DNA of 64,000 nt from Yoonia sp. SS1-5 (GCF_038443705.2 NZ_CP151767.2:2471501-2535500); one strand, 5' to 3'; shown: positions 1-17,269, counted from the first letter of the stretch. The notes: generated from the letters alone by a model not told the origin. Made by a program: numbers and translations.

Positions 1-257
1 TCGACGAAAGCATGCAACCGGGCATCGAATTTCGACACGCTTTCGATTGTCAGCGCACTGCGGATATCCTTGCCTTCCCAATGCTCCAGCTTGCGAAACG
101 CATTATTGGCCGGATTGATCAGGACGGACAGAACAGTGCCGTTATCCGATATGACAACGCCCAGATCGGCAACTTCTGCAATGATGTCCCCAAGGATCTC
201 GGGGGCGATCAGTGGAATTGCCCCGCTATCCCAATATTTCGTGCCGCGCGATGTCAT
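1..257 (-). CDS. ppsR: PpsR/CrtJ photosynthesis repressor, N-terminal part (cut by window edge)
   Basis: PpsR is the redox/light-responsive PAS-PAS-HTH repressor of bacteriochlorophyll, carotenoid and light-harvesting genes; it binds TGT-N12-ACA. Only about 85 N-terminal residues are visible. They match the family's N-terminal region: an acidic helix (APEILGDIIAEVADLG), a first PAS-like segment (VVISDNGTVLSVLINP), then a WEGK turn followed by TIESVSKF. The ATG at 257 gives a start like known PpsR proteins. The frame stays open upstream, so a slightly earlier start is not excluded. It lies 35 bases downstream of aerR in the same direction, the classical ppaA-ppsR pair. The DNA-binding domain is outside the window, so identity rests on the N-terminus plus context. 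Confidence 0.88.
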   Translation of the reverse strand, partial: MTSRGTKYWDSGAIPLIAPEILGDIIAEVADLGVVISDNGTVLSVLINPANNAFRKLEHWEGKDIRSALTIESVSKFDARLHAFV

Positions 258-292
258 GGCATCCGCGCCAGTTTGGGAGGACGGGCCATCAC

Positions 293-1090
293 TCAGACCC
301 CGCGCTTCATCAGCGCGTCGTCGTGCATTCGTTCTATCAGACCGCAAAGTCGAAGGGCCTCATCCGGACATCCTGTGGCGTAGTCGGCGCCAGTGAGGGC
401 CGTTACATTTTCTTTGTCCTCGACGTCCAAGATAGACCCACCAATAACAACCGGTGGCCGACGCGACGCCGCGACCCCTATAACATCGACGATCCTGCGC
501 AACGTTTCAAGCCGTTCGCCACAAGATGCCGAAATGAACACCGCATCAAAGCTGGCCAATTCCACCAGCTTGACCAGTTCGGTGCGCCGCATGCCAAGAA
601 CCAGTCTGACCGAAAGGCCTTTGCGCCTTAGCTGCCCGGCCAGAACCATCGCACCAAGCGTATGGTGTGCCTGCTCGGGCACGACAAGCATTATTGCGGG
701 TGCTGCCGGATGCGCGACACTGTCCGCCGACCATGCGGGGCCCAGATCCCGCAACATGGATTGCAGGCGCGACACGCCAATCGTGACCTGCGCAAAGCCA
801 AGTTGATCCTCGCACCAGTCCTGGCCCATGTCCCGCGCAAGGGCGGGGATATACAGGTCGGCCATGTCTTCGGGGCGCAAGCCGCCATGCAGCGCATCTT
901 TCATGACCTCGACGCAGGCCTCGCGGTCCGCGCTTAGTGCCGCCTCGCGCAGTTTGACGAACAATGCCTGATCAACCCCGGCCACCGATGATGGCCCGGT
1001 ATCACCATCGCGCACGCGCGGCGCCGCCGATAAACGGCGCACCGGTGCATCCAACGGTGCCTGCGCATCTTTATTTCGATGGTCGGCCAT
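293..1090 (-). CDS. aerR: AerR/PpaA, B12-binding antirepressor of PpsR
   Basis: This 265-residue protein is a cobalamin-binding-like (SCHIC) regulator that modulates PpsR in photosynthetic Rhodobacterales. The central part resembles the B12-binding Rossmann domain (LVVPEQAHHTLGAMVLAGQL) and ends with VVIGGSIL. The N-terminus is basic and poorly conserved, as is usual. I chose the ATG at 1090 because AAAAGGATGG lies directly upstream; a longer open frame to 1195 has no good ribosome site. It is divergent from bchF and shares with it the region holding the PpsR-type sites, so it is probably under PpsR control itself. PpaA and AerR are names for the same family in different species. Confidence 0.87.
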   Translation of the reverse strand: MADHRNKDAQAPLDAPVRRLSAAPRVRDGDTGPSSVAGVDQALFVKLREAALSADREACVEVMKDALHGGLRPEDMADLYIPALARDMGQDWCEDQLGFAQVTIGVSRLQSMLRDLGPAWSADSVAHPAAPAIMLVVPEQAHHTLGAMVLAGQLRRKGLSVRLVLGMRRTELVKLVELASFDAVFISASCGERLETLRRIVDVIGVAASRRPPVVIGGSILDVEDKENVTALTGADYATGCPDEALRLCGLIERMHDDALMKRGV

Positions 1091-1170
1091 CCATCCATCC
1101 TTTTGCTCGGCCCACGCATGCGTCAGGCCTTGGCAACGACTTGCCGCATTGTCCTGCGCAGAGTGCCGAT

Positions 1171-1188
1171 TGTCAAAGTAAATTGACA
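1171..1188. promoter_or_regulatory. Candidate PpsR operator (TGT-N12-ACA), aerR-proximal
   Basis: TGTCAAAGTAAATTGACA is an exact TGT-N12-ACA element with an inner TGTCA...TGACA palindrome, the best of the four here. It lies 80 bases upstream of the aerR start and about 180 upstream of the bchF start. The consensus is established for PpsR/CrtJ; binding at this site is inferred. Confidence 0.75.
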
Positions 1189-1263
1189 CGAACATTCATG
1201 CGGGAAAACTCATCTGACACAAAGCACTGATTTATATGTACTATATCGACCTTTGTGCGGACG

Positions 1264-1281
1264 TGTCAGGAGCAGTCAACA
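1264..1281. promoter_or_regulatory. Candidate PpsR operator (TGT-N12-ACA)
   Basis: TGTCAGGAGCAGTCAACA fits TGT-N12-ACA. It is followed 13 bases later by the next element at 1295. Paired sites are typical of PpsR/CrtJ, which binds cooperatively. Confidence 0.6.
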
Positions 1282-1294
1282 GATATAGCACATG

Positions 1295-1312
1295 TGTAAG
1301 TTAAAGTTGACA
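1295..1312. promoter_or_regulatory. Candidate PpsR operator (TGT-N12-ACA), bchF side
   Basis: TGTAAGTTAAAGTTGACA fits TGT-N12-ACA, with TGTAA/TTGACA arms. It overlaps the farthest upstream ATG of the bchF frame (1292), which makes that ATG an unlikely translation start. Confidence 0.65.
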
Positions 1313-1349
1313 CTGAGGATGAATGACACCTATCATTTACACAAGGGAC

Positions 1350-1366
1350 TGTCAGGGGCTACTTAC

Positions 1367-1367
<1 letters not shown>
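1350..1367. promoter_or_regulatory. Possible fourth TGT-N12-ACA element overlapping the bchF start
   Basis: TGTCAGGGGCTACTTACA fits the spacing, but its arms are less symmetric (TGTCA versus TTACA) and it contains the bchF ribosome-binding region. It may be a weak site or chance. Confidence 0.35.
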
Positions 1368-9162
<7,795 letters not shown>

Positions 9163-9163
<1 letters not shown>

Positions 9164-9852
9164 TGACCGACTACGCCCGCACACGTGACCGGGTCGAAGA
9201 CTATTTCGACCGCAGCGCCACCAAAGTATGGGAGCGTCTGACCTCTGATGCCCCGGTATCTGGCGTGCGGGCAACGGTGCGCGCGGGTCGTGATCAGATG
9301 CGTGATGTGATTTTGCGCCAATTGCCCACCGATCTGCGCGGCGCGCGCATTCTGGATGCAGGCTGTGGCACAGGTGCGTTGGCCGTGGAACTGGCGACAA
9401 GAGGCGCCGATGTGGTGGCGGCCGATATTTCGCCCGCCCTGATCGGGATCGCCCAAAGGCGGATGCCTGCCGGACTGGCCGGAAACATCAGTTGGGTCGC
9501 CGGCGACATGCTGGATGCGACCACGGGTGGCTTTGATCATGCCGTCGCGATGGACTCGCTGATTTATTACAGCACGCCGGATGTCGCCGCCTTGTTGGGG
9601 CGGGCTGCCAAGCGCATTGATGGCAAGTTTGTTTTCACATTGCCCCCGCGCAGCCCATTGCTGATGGCCATGTTCCGGGTGGGTAAGCTGTTTCCGCGCG
9701 CTGATCGCAGCCCAACGATGATCCCCCAGACAACCGCGGGGCTGGCACACGCATTGCGTGATGCGGGAATTGCGGGCCATTTGCGCGATATCGAACGGGT
9801 GAAATCGGGTTTCTACATCTCGACCGCGCATGTGTTTGAGGGTCGCCGATGA
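9163..9852 (+). CDS. bchM: Mg-protoporphyrin IX methyltransferase
   Basis: BchM transfers the S-adenosylmethionine methyl group to the ring C propionate of Mg-protoporphyrin IX, preparing the substrate for the AcsF cyclase encoded downstream. The 229 residues form a class I methyltransferase with a SAM-binding glycine motif (ILDAGCGTGALAVELATRG, about residues 63-81) and a following acidic strand (VVAADIS). The C-terminal SGFYISTAHVFEG is typical of the family. The start overlaps the bchL stop, and the lhaA ATG overlaps its stop by 4 bases. Confidence 0.93.
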
Positions 9853-11279
9853 TTTTCAAAGCCAACGCCCTGAAGAAAGTGTCGATCAAGCTGCTGCCAT
9901 TCAGTGACGCAGTCAGTGATGATCTGCCACTGGGGCAGTTGCTGCGCCTTTCACTGTTTCAGGTATCTGTCGGCATGGCCGCAGTGATGCTGCTTGGCAC
10001 CCTGAACCGGGTGATGATTGTCGAATTGGGCATTGGGGCGATGCTGGTTGCCGCGATGATCGCCATTCCAGTGCTGGTCGCGCCGTTCCGGGCCCTGGTG
10101 GGCTTTAAATCCGACAATTACAAATCGGCCATCGGCTGGAAGCGGATACCGTATCTGTGGTTCGGGACCATGTGGCAATTCGGCGGGCTGGCGATCATGC
10201 CGATGGCTCTGTTGGTGCTGTCCGGGGATCGCACGATTGACTGGCCCTGGGCTGGCTATGCGGGGGCGGGGCTTGCCTTTCTGCTGACCGGTATCGGGAT
10301 GCACATGACCCAGACGGCGGGCCTTGCACTTGCCGCTGATCGCGCCACCGAAGAGACACGGCCCAAGGTCGTGGCCCTTCTTTATGTGATGCATCTGGTT
10401 GGCATGGCGATCTCTGCCGTTTTGATCGGCGCGTTGCTGCGCGACTATTCGGCCCTGCGCCTGGTGCAGGTCGTACAGGGAACCGCTGTTGTCACGCTGC
10501 TTTTGAACCTGATCGCGCTTTGGCGGCAGGAAAAGATGAGCCCGATGACAAAGGCCCAGCGCGCCGCCGCATCGCCCACTTTCAAGGACGCGTGGAAGGA
10601 TCTGGCCAGTGGCGGGGATGCGGGCAGGCTTTTGGCTGTCGTGTTCCTGGGCACCATGGCGTTCAACATGCAAGATGTGCTGCTGGAACCCTATGGGGGC
10701 GAAATTCTGGGGCTATCAGTCTCGGCCACCACACTGCTGACGGCCATGTGGGCGGGTGGTGCGCTTGTGGGCTTTGGATTGGCGGCTCGCTGGCTAAGCA
10801 AGGGGGTAACCCCTTACCGGATGGCAACGCGCGGCATTTTGGCCGGGATCGCCGCATTCTGTGCGGTCATCTTTTCCGCGCCAATGGAATCGCCGGTTCT
10901 GTTTTATGCAGGGGCCGCATTGATCGGCTTTGGCGGCGGCCTGTTCGGGGTGTCGACCCTGACAGCTGCCATGACAATGCCCACGATCGGGAATGCCGGT
11001 CGGGGTCTGGCCCTGGGTGCCTGGGGGGCTGCGCAGGCCACCGGTGCCGGGCTGTCCATCTTTATCGGGGGCACGGTACGTGACCTTGTGAACCACGCCG
11101 CTGGGAACGGCACATTGGGAGAGGCGCTCGCCACGCCTGCCACGGGCTATTCGGTCGTATATCACACCGAGATTGGCCTTCTTTTCATCACCTTGATTGT
11201 GCTGGGGCCGCTTGTGCGGCTGCGGCCCATGAAAACAGGGGGGTCGGCAAAGCTGGGTTTAGCCGACTTCCCGACCTAA
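9849..11279 (+). CDS. lhaA: LhaA/PucC-family light-harvesting assembly protein
   Basis: This 476-residue integral membrane protein has about 12 hydrophobic segments and belongs to the PucC/BCD branch of the MFS superfamily. LhaA assists assembly of the LH1 antenna, possibly by delivering bacteriochlorophyll. Family-like features include the loop [19 protein letters not shown] (about residues 80-98) and [10 protein letters not shown] near residue 180. Its position between bchM and puhA matches Rhodobacter. PucC itself is similar, and the operon position is what favours LhaA. The puhA promoter in Rhodobacter lies within lhaA; I could not localise one here. Confidence 0.92.
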   Translation: MIFKANALKKVSIKLLPFSDAVSDDLPLGQLLRLSLFQVSVGMAAVMLLGTLNRVMIVELGIGAMLVAAMIAIPVLVAPFRALVGFKSDNYKSAIGWKRIPYLWFGTMWQFGGLAIMPMALLVLSGDRTIDWPWAGYAGAGLAFLLTGIGMHMTQTAGLALAADRATEETRPKVVALLYVMHLVGMAISAVLIGALLRDYSALRLVQVVQGTAVVTLLLNLIALWRQEKMSPMTKAQRAAASPTFKDAWKDLASGGDAGRLLAVVFLGTMAFNMQDVLLEPYGGEILGLSVSATTLLTAMWAGGALVGFGLAARWLSKGVTPYRMATRGILAGIAAFCAVIFSAPMESPVLFYAGAALIGFGGGLFGVSTLTAAMTMPTIGNAGRGLALGAWGAAQATGAGLSIFIGGTVRDLVNHAAGNGTLGEALATPATGYSVVYHTEIGLLFITLIVLGPLVRLRPMKTGGSAKLGLADFPT

Positions 11280-11298
11280 CCACCGAAAGGACAATAAA

Positions 11299-12081
11299 AT
11301 GGTTGGCGTAGAATTTTTTGGCAACTTCGATCTGGCGAGCGCGGCGATCTGGCTGTTCTGGATATTCTTTGCGGGGCTGGTCTACTACCTGCAGACCGAG
11401 AACATGCGCGAAGGTTACCCACTGCGCGGTGACGATGACGAGCCACCCGCAAATGAAAGCCTCTGGCCAATTCCAAAGGAAAAGACATTTCATCTGCGTG
11501 ACGGGCGCGGTGAGCTGACCGTCCCGTCCCGTGAATATGAGGATAGCAAGATGCGAACCGATCTGGCACTGGCCCAGTCGGCGGCTGCAACAGGCTCACC
11601 CTGGATCCCGACGGGTGACCCGATGGTCGACGGTGTCGGCCCCGCATCATGGGCCCCGCGCAAGGATCATCCTGAACTGGACGCGCATGGGCATGTCAAA
11701 ATTCAACCCATGGCGTCGCTGGATGACTTCAAGGTATCCGCAGGCCGCGATCCGCGCGGGTTGCCCCTTGTCGGCGGCGATGGCGAGGTTGTTGGCCGCG
11801 TGACCGACCTTTGGGTCGATGTACCCGAACAGATGGTTCGCTATCTGGCCGTTGATCTGAACCCCGAAGGCAGTGGCAATAGCCGCCTGATCCCCATGAC
11901 AATGACCAAGATCGGGTCTGACCGGGTCACGGTACGCGCCCTTCACGCCCATAACTGGGAAGGACTTCCCGGCATCAAGAACCCAACCCAGGTCACCCTT
12001 CTCGAGGAAGAGAAGATCATGGCCTATGTCGCTGGCGGCACTCTTTATGCCACGCCCGCCCGATCCCAGACGATACTCTAA
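11299..12081 (+). CDS. puhA: Photosynthetic reaction centre H subunit
   Basis: PuhA caps the cytoplasmic face of the L-M reaction centre and helps protonate the secondary quinone. The 260-residue protein has a short periplasmic N-terminus, a single transmembrane helix at about residues 12-32 ([20 protein letters not shown]), then a long cytoplasmic domain with the PRC-barrel region ([21 protein letters not shown]). AAAGGAC precedes the ATG. puhB follows after a 60-base gap holding a GC-rich stretch. Confidence 0.96.
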   Translation: MVGVEFFGNFDLASAAIWLFWIFFAGLVYYLQTENMREGYPLRGDDDEPPANESLWPIPKEKTFHLRDGRGELTVPSREYEDSKMRTDLALAQSAAATGSPWIPTGDPMVDGVGPASWAPRKDHPELDAHGHVKIQPMASLDDFKVSAGRDPRGLPLVGGDGEVVGRVTDLWVDVPEQMVRYLAVDLNPEGSGNSRLIPMTMTKIGSDRVTVRALHAHNWEGLPGIKNPTQVTLLEEEKIMAYVAGGTLYATPARSQTIL

Positions 12082-12141
12082 CCCAGCCGTCAGCCCCGGC
12101 TCGCCACCGGGACTGGCATCGCACCGCAGAGGGAACCTGCA

Positions 12142-12780
12142 ATGAGCCATGATGACTTCAAATTCGAGCCGATCCGGGGCTTGCCCGAGGCTTTGCCAGA
12201 GGGTGAGCATATCCTGTGGCAAGGCGCCCCTGACCCCAAGCGACTGGCACGCGAGGCGTTGGCCCTGCGATGGGTGGCCGGATATTTTGTCCTTCTGACC
12301 CTGTGGCGCGTTGGCGTCTCATCCGCGGATTACCCGTTTGCCGAGGCCTTGTTGCATGGCGTGCCCTTTGTTGTCTCGGGTCTTATTGCCTGCGCCATCC
12401 TGTATGGGGTGGCCTATGTGCAGGCCCGATCAACCGTCTACACCCTGACAAACAAGCGGGTCGCAATGCGCATCGGGGCCGCCCTGACCATGACGCTGAA
12501 CCTGCCCTATACGTGGATCGGGACTGCCAAACTTGACCTTAAGCCAACCGGTCACGGAACCCTGGCGTTTGAGCTGATCGGCGAAACCCGGCTGTCTTAC
12601 ATGATGACCTGGCCCCATGTCCGGCCGTGGCAAATGGCGCGCACCCAGCCCGCCCTGCGCTGCATCCCCGACGCCCAGACCGTCGCGGGCATCTTTGCCG
12701 AGGCCGCCGAGACACGCATTTCGCAACCACGTGTCACCCGGGTGCAGAACGACGGCGGCTCGACCGTCGCAGCGGAGTAA
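12142..12780 (+). CDS. puhB: PuhB, reaction-centre assembly protein
   Basis: PuhB is a dimeric membrane protein needed for efficient reaction-centre assembly. The product has 212 residues: a soluble N-terminus (LPEGEHILWQGAPDPK), two or three hydrophobic segments at about residues 45-95, and a bacterial PH-like fold beginning near RSTVYTLTNKRVAMRIG. A good ribosome site (AGAGGGAA) precedes the ATG. It sits directly after puhA and 5 bases before puhC, as in other photosynthetic Rhodobacteraceae. Confidence 0.92.
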   Translation: MSHDDFKFEPIRGLPEALPEGEHILWQGAPDPKRLAREALALRWVAGYFVLLTLWRVGVSSADYPFAEALLHGVPFVVSGLIACAILYGVAYVQARSTVYTLTNKRVAMRIGAALTMTLNLPYTWIGTAKLDLKPTGHGTLAFELIGETRLSYMMTWPHVRPWQMARTQPALRCIPDAQTVAGIFAEAAETRISQPRVTRVQNDGGSTVAAE

Positions 12781-12785
12781 CGGAT

Positions 12786-13244
12786 ATGTCCCAGCTTGAA
12801 CAACAGATGCGCCATCGCGACAAGGAAATGGTCCCCAAGATACTGGTGCAGGGGATGTTTGCGCTGATGGCCTCGACCCTGGCCATCGTGGCCTACGCGC
12901 AATGGGCCGACGTGCCGCAACAGGGTGTGCTGATCGAGGCACCCATCGTCAAATCATTGGATATCGTGATCTCGGGCGATCGCAGCGGAACCTACCAGAT
13001 CCACGACACTGCCGGAACGCTGCTTGCGTCCTCGACCGATGACAAGGCCGGCTTTATCGGGGTCATGGGCCGGGTCGTGGACCGGGAACGTGGCGTGCGC
13101 GGCATCGCCCCTGATCTGCCCTTGCAGGTCGTCCGCCGCGACAACGGCAACGTGGCCATCATTGACGCAACAACAGGCTCTGTCACCGAACTGATCGGTT
13201 ATGGGGCGGATAACGTGGCAGCTTTCGCCAGGCTGCTTGACTGA
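12786..13244 (+). CDS. puhC: PuhC, photosynthetic complex assembly protein
   Basis: This 152-residue protein has an N-terminal cytoplasmic tail, one transmembrane segment (about residues 22-40, GMFALMASTLAIVAYAQWAD) and a periplasmic domain; PuhC supports RC-LH1-PufX organisation. The start is the ATG at 12786 with GGAG overlapping the puhB stop; the same frame is open back to 12627 only as a shadow of puhB. The length and the motif PLQVVRRDNGNVAIIDATTG fit the family. A short hairpin (13253-13269) follows its stop. Confidence 0.9.
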   Translation: MSQLEQQMRHRDKEMVPKILVQGMFALMASTLAIVAYAQWADVPQQGVLIEAPIVKSLDIVISGDRSGTYQIHDTAGTLLASSTDDKAGFIGVMGRVVDRERGVRGIAPDLPLQVVRRDNGNVAIIDATTGSVTELIGYGADNVAAFARLLD

Positions 13245-13278
13245 AACCATGCGCAGGTTCGCCACCTGCAAGCATCAA

Positions 13279-13298
13279 ATGTGAAAGGGAACTCACAT
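13279..13298 (+). promoter_or_regulatory. Dyad bracketing the ribosome site of the 98-aa puh ORF
   Basis: ATGTGA and TCACAT form a 6-bp inverted repeat separated by 8 bases that contain the ribosome-binding AAGGGAA; the right arm overlaps the ATG at 13297. It also happens to satisfy TGT-N12-ACA. It could be an RNA hairpin exposing or hiding the ribosome site, or chance. Confidence 0.3.
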
Positions 13299-13593
13299 GG
13301 GACTATTGTTTAGAGAGAAGGAAACCGCACCATGCACGGTGACGATTTCCCATCGTTTCGAAGAACTGTCCGCGCATGTCCGGCTGGACAACGGCGCTGT
13401 TATTCATCCCGGCGATACCGTTCAGGTGCAGGGACCGGAAATCATGGCAGCCTTCGGCGAAATGATCGAAGAAAAACGCACAGCCGTCATCACCCGCGCC
13501 AGCCGGTTAGAACAGCTTTGGACCCGCGCCACTGGCGATCTGGAGTTCATGGAACTGTGCGAATTTTCATTCAGTGAAGAGGTGATGTCATGA
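13297..13593 (+). CDS. Conserved small protein of the puh operon (function unknown)
   Basis: A 98-residue soluble, acidic protein encoded between puhC and acsF; genes of this size occupy the same place in photosynthesis clusters of related aerobic phototrophs. I see no signal peptide, membrane segment or known motif. Strands such as CTVTISHRFEELSAHVRL and GAVIHPGDTVQVQGP suggest a small beta-rich fold. Its stop overlaps the acsF start by 4 bases (ATGA), so it is translationally coupled to the cyclase. That makes a role as a cyclase accessory or assembly factor plausible, but this is inference from position only. Confidence 0.8.
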   Translation: MGLLFREKETAPCTVTISHRFEELSAHVRLDNGAVIHPGDTVQVQGPEIMAAFGEMIEEKRTAVITRASRLEQLWTRATGDLEFMELCEFSFSEEVMS

Positions 13594-14708
13594 ATATGCA
13601 TTCATCCAACGCCACCACCGCCGAAGAAGCCATCGCCGCCCAAGAGGCCCTGCCCCCGCTGACCAACGAAGAAGCAACGCAGGTCGCGATGTCCAACACC
13701 CTGCTGACCCCGCGGTTTTACACGACCGATTTCGACGAAATGGACGCGATTGACGTCACACCGGTTCGCGGCGAATGGGACAAACTGATCGCTGCCATGA
13801 AAGCGGACCCGAACAAGGGCCATTTTCGCAAGAACGAAGACTGGGATGATGTCGATTGGGACGGGATGGAACCCGCCCTGAAGGCCGAGTTCATTGATTT
13901 CCTGATCTCAAGCTGCACAGCCGAGTTTTCCGGCTGCGTTCTTTACAAGGAAATGAAGCGCCGCGGATCGAACGAAGATATCACCACGCTGTTCCAACTG
14001 ATGGCACGGGACGAGGCCCGCCATGCAGGGTTCATCAATGATGCCCTGCGCGAGGCTGGCATTGCCGTGAACCTTGGGTTCCTGACACAGGCCAAGAAAT
14101 ACACCTATTTCCGGCCCAAATTCATCTATTACGCCACCTACCTTTCGGAAAAGATCGGTTATGCCCGCTACATCACGATCTACCGGCATTTGGAACAGCA
14201 TCCCGAGCATCGGTTCCACCCGATTTTCAAATGGTTCCGCGAATGGTGCAATGACGAGTTTTCCCATGGCGAGGCCTTTGCCCTGCTGCTGAAAACCGAT
14301 CCCCAGCTGACCGAAAGCCGTGTCAACAAGATGTGGATCAAGTTCTTCCTGACGGCGGTCTATTCCACGATGTGGGTGCGTGACCATCAGCGGCCTGAAT
14401 TCCACAAGGCTTTGGGCGTCGATCCCGAATGGTATGGGCAAGAGGTGTTCCGCAAGACATCGGATATCTCGCGTCAGGTGTTTCCGATGGTTCTGGACAT
14501 TGATCACCCGCGTTGGAAACCAACGCTGCGCCGCATGGAAGCAGCCAATGTGCAGATTGCCCATGGTCGCAAACAAGGCGGCGTTGGCGGCTGGCTGAAA
14601 CGGATGGCCGGATCGGCCAAAGCGGGCTTTGCCTTTGTATCCCTTCTGACGATCCCGGCACAAAAGAGCATCGTGCCCGCCTCGCCACGGATGGAGCCTG
14701 CATACTGA
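13590..14708 (+). CDS. acsF: Mg-protoporphyrin IX monomethyl ester oxidative (aerobic) cyclase
   Basis: AcsF is the O2-dependent di-iron enzyme that forms the isocyclic ring E, giving protochlorophyllide for BchNBL. The 372-residue product has ferritin-like di-iron helices with Glu/His motifs: SSCTAEFSGCVLYKEMKRR near residue 110, LMARDEARHAGFIND near 140, and WCNDEFSHGEAFALLL near 220. The presence of acsF and no bchE in view points to pigment synthesis that needs oxygen. The stop overlaps the puhE start. Confidence 0.95.
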   Translation: MNMHSSNATTAEEAIAAQEALPPLTNEEATQVAMSNTLLTPRFYTTDFDEMDAIDVTPVRGEWDKLIAAMKADPNKGHFRKNEDWDDVDWDGMEPALKAEFIDFLISSCTAEFSGCVLYKEMKRRGSNEDITTLFQLMARDEARHAGFINDALREAGIAVNLGFLTQAKKYTYFRPKFIYYATYLSEKIGYARYITIYRHLEQHPEHRFHPIFKWFREWCNDEFSHGEAFALLLKTDPQLTESRVNKMWIKFFLTAVYSTMWVRDHQRPEFHKALGVDPEWYGQEVFRKTSDISRQVFPMVLDIDHPRWKPTLRRMEAANVQIAHGRKQGGVGGWLKRMAGSAKAGFAFVSLLTIPAQKSIVPASPRMEPAY

Positions 14709-15493
14709 TGGCATCACCCTGGATCGCATCGCTTTTGGCAATTTTCGTCTGGTGGTTTTCCACCGGGGCGATTTTGCTGGCGGTGCGGCGTGCAGACCAG
14801 ATTGGCGGCCATAGCTGGCTGATCGTCAAGTGGCTACCCCTTCTGGCGTTCGGGGTGGCTGCGGTCACAGTTTCGCTGCCCGATGCATCGGTTTTCGGGG
14901 CCTATCTTGGCTTTGCGGGTGCCTTGGCGATCTGGGGGTGGATCGAACTGTCCTTTCTGGCTGGTGTGATCACCGGGCCGGTCAAGGCGCCGTGCCTGCC
15001 GGGGCTGTCCGGCCGGGATCGCTTTTTCCGGGCTTTCGGGACGGTGGCATATCATGAGTTGGCGATTGTCATCGGCCTGTGGGGCATCGTGGCTGCTGCC
15101 GACGGGGCGGTGAACCGCATGGCGGTTGCCACATATCTGGTTCTGTTTCTGGCGCGGATCTTTGCCAAGCTGAACCTCTATTTCGGCGTACCGCGCATCA
15201 ACACCGAATTTGTCCCAACGCAGCTACGCCACCTGAAATCATATTTCAGACGTGGCCCTGCAACACTTGCCTTTCCGGCCGCAATCACCGCGCTGACGGC
15301 ATTGCTGGCGGTCTGTGCCGAACGGCTTTGGACGGCGCAATCAGAGGCCGGGACCGTAGGCTTTGCCCTGCTGACAGCGCTTGCCGCGCTCGCCCTGCTT
15401 GAACACTGGCTGATGGTGGTTCCGCTGCCTGATGCAAAACTCTGGCGCTGGATGCTTCCTGCGCCCAAAACAACACTGCCCAACGAGGACTGA
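14708..15493 (+). CDS. puhE: PuhE, photosynthetic complex assembly protein 2 (DUF3623)
   Basis: This 261-residue polytopic membrane protein has about seven hydrophobic segments. It belongs to the PuhE family, which influences RC-LH1 assembly and bacteriochlorophyll levels. Characteristic segments are TYLVLFLARIFAKLNLYFGVP and RINTEFVPTQLRHLKSYF. The ATG at 14708 overlaps the acsF stop (TGATG); the open frame back to 14513 is inside acsF and discarded. hemA starts 3 bases after its stop. Confidence 0.92.
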   Translation: MASPWIASLLAIFVWWFSTGAILLAVRRADQIGGHSWLIVKWLPLLAFGVAAVTVSLPDASVFGAYLGFAGALAIWGWIELSFLAGVITGPVKAPCLPGLSGRDRFFRAFGTVAYHELAIVIGLWGIVAAADGAVNRMAVATYLVLFLARIFAKLNLYFGVPRINTEFVPTQLRHLKSYFRRGPATLAFPAAITALTALLAVCAERLWTAQSEAGTVGFALLTALAALALLEHWLMVVPLPDAKLWRWMLPAPKTTLPNED

Positions 15494-15496
15494 CAG

Positions 15497-16711
15497 ATGG
15501 ATTTTGACGCCCTATTCAACGCACAGTTGGACCAGCTGAAAAGCGACGGGAACTACCGCTACTTTGCGGAGCTGGAACGCAAATGCGGCAAGTTCCCCCG
15601 CGCCGCAAACCATGATGACAGCGGCGTGCGCGATGTCACGGTCTGGTGCTCGAATGATTATCTGGGGATGGGGCAGCATCCCAAGGTGATCGAAGCGATG
15701 TGTGAAGCCGTCGAACGGACAGGCACAGGGGCTGGCGGCACCCGGAATATCTCGGGGACGAACCACGATCACCTTTTGCTGGAACGCGAACTGGCTGATC
15801 TGCACGGCAAAGAGGCAGCACTGCTGTTCACATCGGGCTATGTTTCTAACTGGGCTGCGCTGTCGACATTGGGCAGCCGGTTGAAGGATTGCGTGATCCT
15901 GTCGGATGCTGGCAACCATGCGTCGATGATCGAGGGCATTCGTCATTCCAAGGCCAGCAAGGTAATCTGGAAGCATAATGACGTGCATGATCTTGAGATG
16001 AAGTTGCGCACGTTGCCCAGCGACGTGCCCAAGATCATCGCCTTTGAAAGCGTCTATTCGATGGATGGCGACATCGCCCCGATCCGCGAAATCGTCGAAG
16101 TTGCCGAAAAATACGGTGCCATGACCTATATCGACGAGGTCCACGCCGTTGGCATGTACGGCCCCCGAGGGGGTGGCGTCGCCGAACGCGAAGGGCTGAT
16201 GGACCGTATCACCCTGATCGAGGGCACACTTGGCAAAGCCTACGGCGTTGTTGGCGGCTACATCACCGGATCTGCAGCCCTGTGCGACTTTATCCGCAGC
16301 TTTGCGTCGGGTTTCATCTTTACAACGGCGCTGCCGCCGGCGGTGGCTGCTGCGGCACGCACATCAATCGCCTACCTCAAAGACTCCGAAATGGAACGGG
16401 CCAAACAACGGCGTCAGGTTGCCCGGTTGCGCGCCGCCCTCGACCGCGAAGGCATTCCGCATATGCAAAATGAAAGCCATATCGTGCCCGTCCTGATCAA
16501 AGACCCGGTCAAAACCCGGATGCTGGCCGACTATCTGATGCGCGAATGGGACATTTATGTGCAACCAATCAATTACCCGACCGTTCCAAAGGGGACAGAG
16601 CGGCTTCGGTTCACGCCATCTCCGTTGCATACGGACGCGGATATTGACCATCTTGTCAATGCGTTAAGCGTCTTGTGGCGACAATGCGCACTGGCCCATG
16701 CGGTGGCATAA
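15497..16711 (+). CDS. hemA: 5-aminolevulinate synthase
   Basis: ALA synthase condenses glycine and succinyl-CoA, the first committed step of the alphaproteobacterial C4 tetrapyrrole route that feeds both haem and bacteriochlorophyll. The 404-residue PLP enzyme shows the ALAS start ([21 protein letters not shown]), the glycine loop [12 protein letters not shown], the cofactor aspartate/histidine region [13 protein letters not shown], and the Schiff-base lysine in [14 protein letters not shown] precedes the ATG. Being at the end of the puh operon, it links precursor supply to photosystem synthesis. Confidence 0.95.
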   Translation: MDFDALFNAQLDQLKSDGNYRYFAELERKCGKFPRAANHDDSGVRDVTVWCSNDYLGMGQHPKVIEAMCEAVERTGTGAGGTRNISGTNHDHLLLERELADLHGKEAALLFTSGYVSNWAALSTLGSRLKDCVILSDAGNHASMIEGIRHSKASKVIWKHNDVHDLEMKLRTLPSDVPKIIAFESVYSMDGDIAPIREIVEVAEKYGAMTYIDEVHAVGMYGPRGGGVAEREGLMDRITLIEGTLGKAYGVVGGYITGSAALCDFIRSFASGFIFTTALPPAVAAAARTSIAYLKDSEMERAKQRRQVARLRAALDREGIPHMQNESHIVPVLIKDPVKTRMLADYLMREWDIYVQPINYPTVPKGTERLRFTPSPLHTDADIDHLVNALSVLWRQCALAHAVA

Positions 16712-16825
16712 CGCGGATCACGCAATCTTTTGCATACCGGGGGTGGACCACGCGCACCGATGCATTACATTCAGCCCCGACTGGGGCAAACGGTCACCAA
16801 AGCAAGATCGAAAAGGAAGACGATC

Positions 16826-17269
16826 ATGAAAAAGTTTACAATCGCAGCGGCATTTGCCGTGCTCGCCGCACCCGCCTTTGCAGACGGCCACGCATCCACA
16901 CAGGGTGATGCCGCTGCAGGTGAAGAGCAGTTCAACCGTCAATGTGTCGCGTGCCACGTTGTTGCTGACGCATCCGGCGAAGTACTGGCTGGCCGCAATG
17001 CAAAAACCGGTCCGAACCTTTATAACATCGCCGGGCGCACAATCGGCAGCGTCGAAGGCTTCCGCTATGGCGACAGCATTGTCGAAGTGGGCGAAGCAGG
17101 CGGCGTCTGGACCGAAGAGACTTTTGTCGGTTACGTCCAGAACCCGACAGACTGGCTGCGTGAAACGCTTGATAACCGTCGCGCCCGCGGCAAGATGGCC
17201 TATCAGGTCCGTGAAGAGTCGCAGGCATACGACCTTTACGCATTCCTTTCGACATTCGCTGAAGAGTAA
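16826..17269 (+). CDS. cycA: Cytochrome c2-type electron carrier
   Basis: A 147-residue periplasmic class I c-type cytochrome, probably the re-reductant of the photo-oxidised reaction centre and a respiratory carrier. A signal peptide (residues 1-19, cleaved after AFA) precedes the haem-binding C40-V-A-C43-H44; the axial Met is most likely in RGKMAYQV. AAGGAAG lies 6-7 bases before the ATG at 16826. The gap to hemA (about 114 bases) could hold its own promoter. A strong terminator follows at 17290. The puhE-hemA-cycA order is widely conserved in the group. Confidence 0.92.
   Translation: MKKFTIAAAFAVLAAPAFADGHASTQGDAAAGEEQFNRQCVACHVVADASGEVLAGRNAKTGPNLYNIAGRTIGSVEGFRYGDSIVEVGEAGGVWTEETFVGYVQNPTDWLRETLDNRRARGKMAYQVREESQAYDLYAFLSTFAEE

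Noticed and set aside
1292..1366. Upstream extension of bchF to the ATG at 1292
   Set aside because: The ATG overlaps a PpsR-type element, the extra residues are unconserved, and the ATG at 1367 gives the family length.
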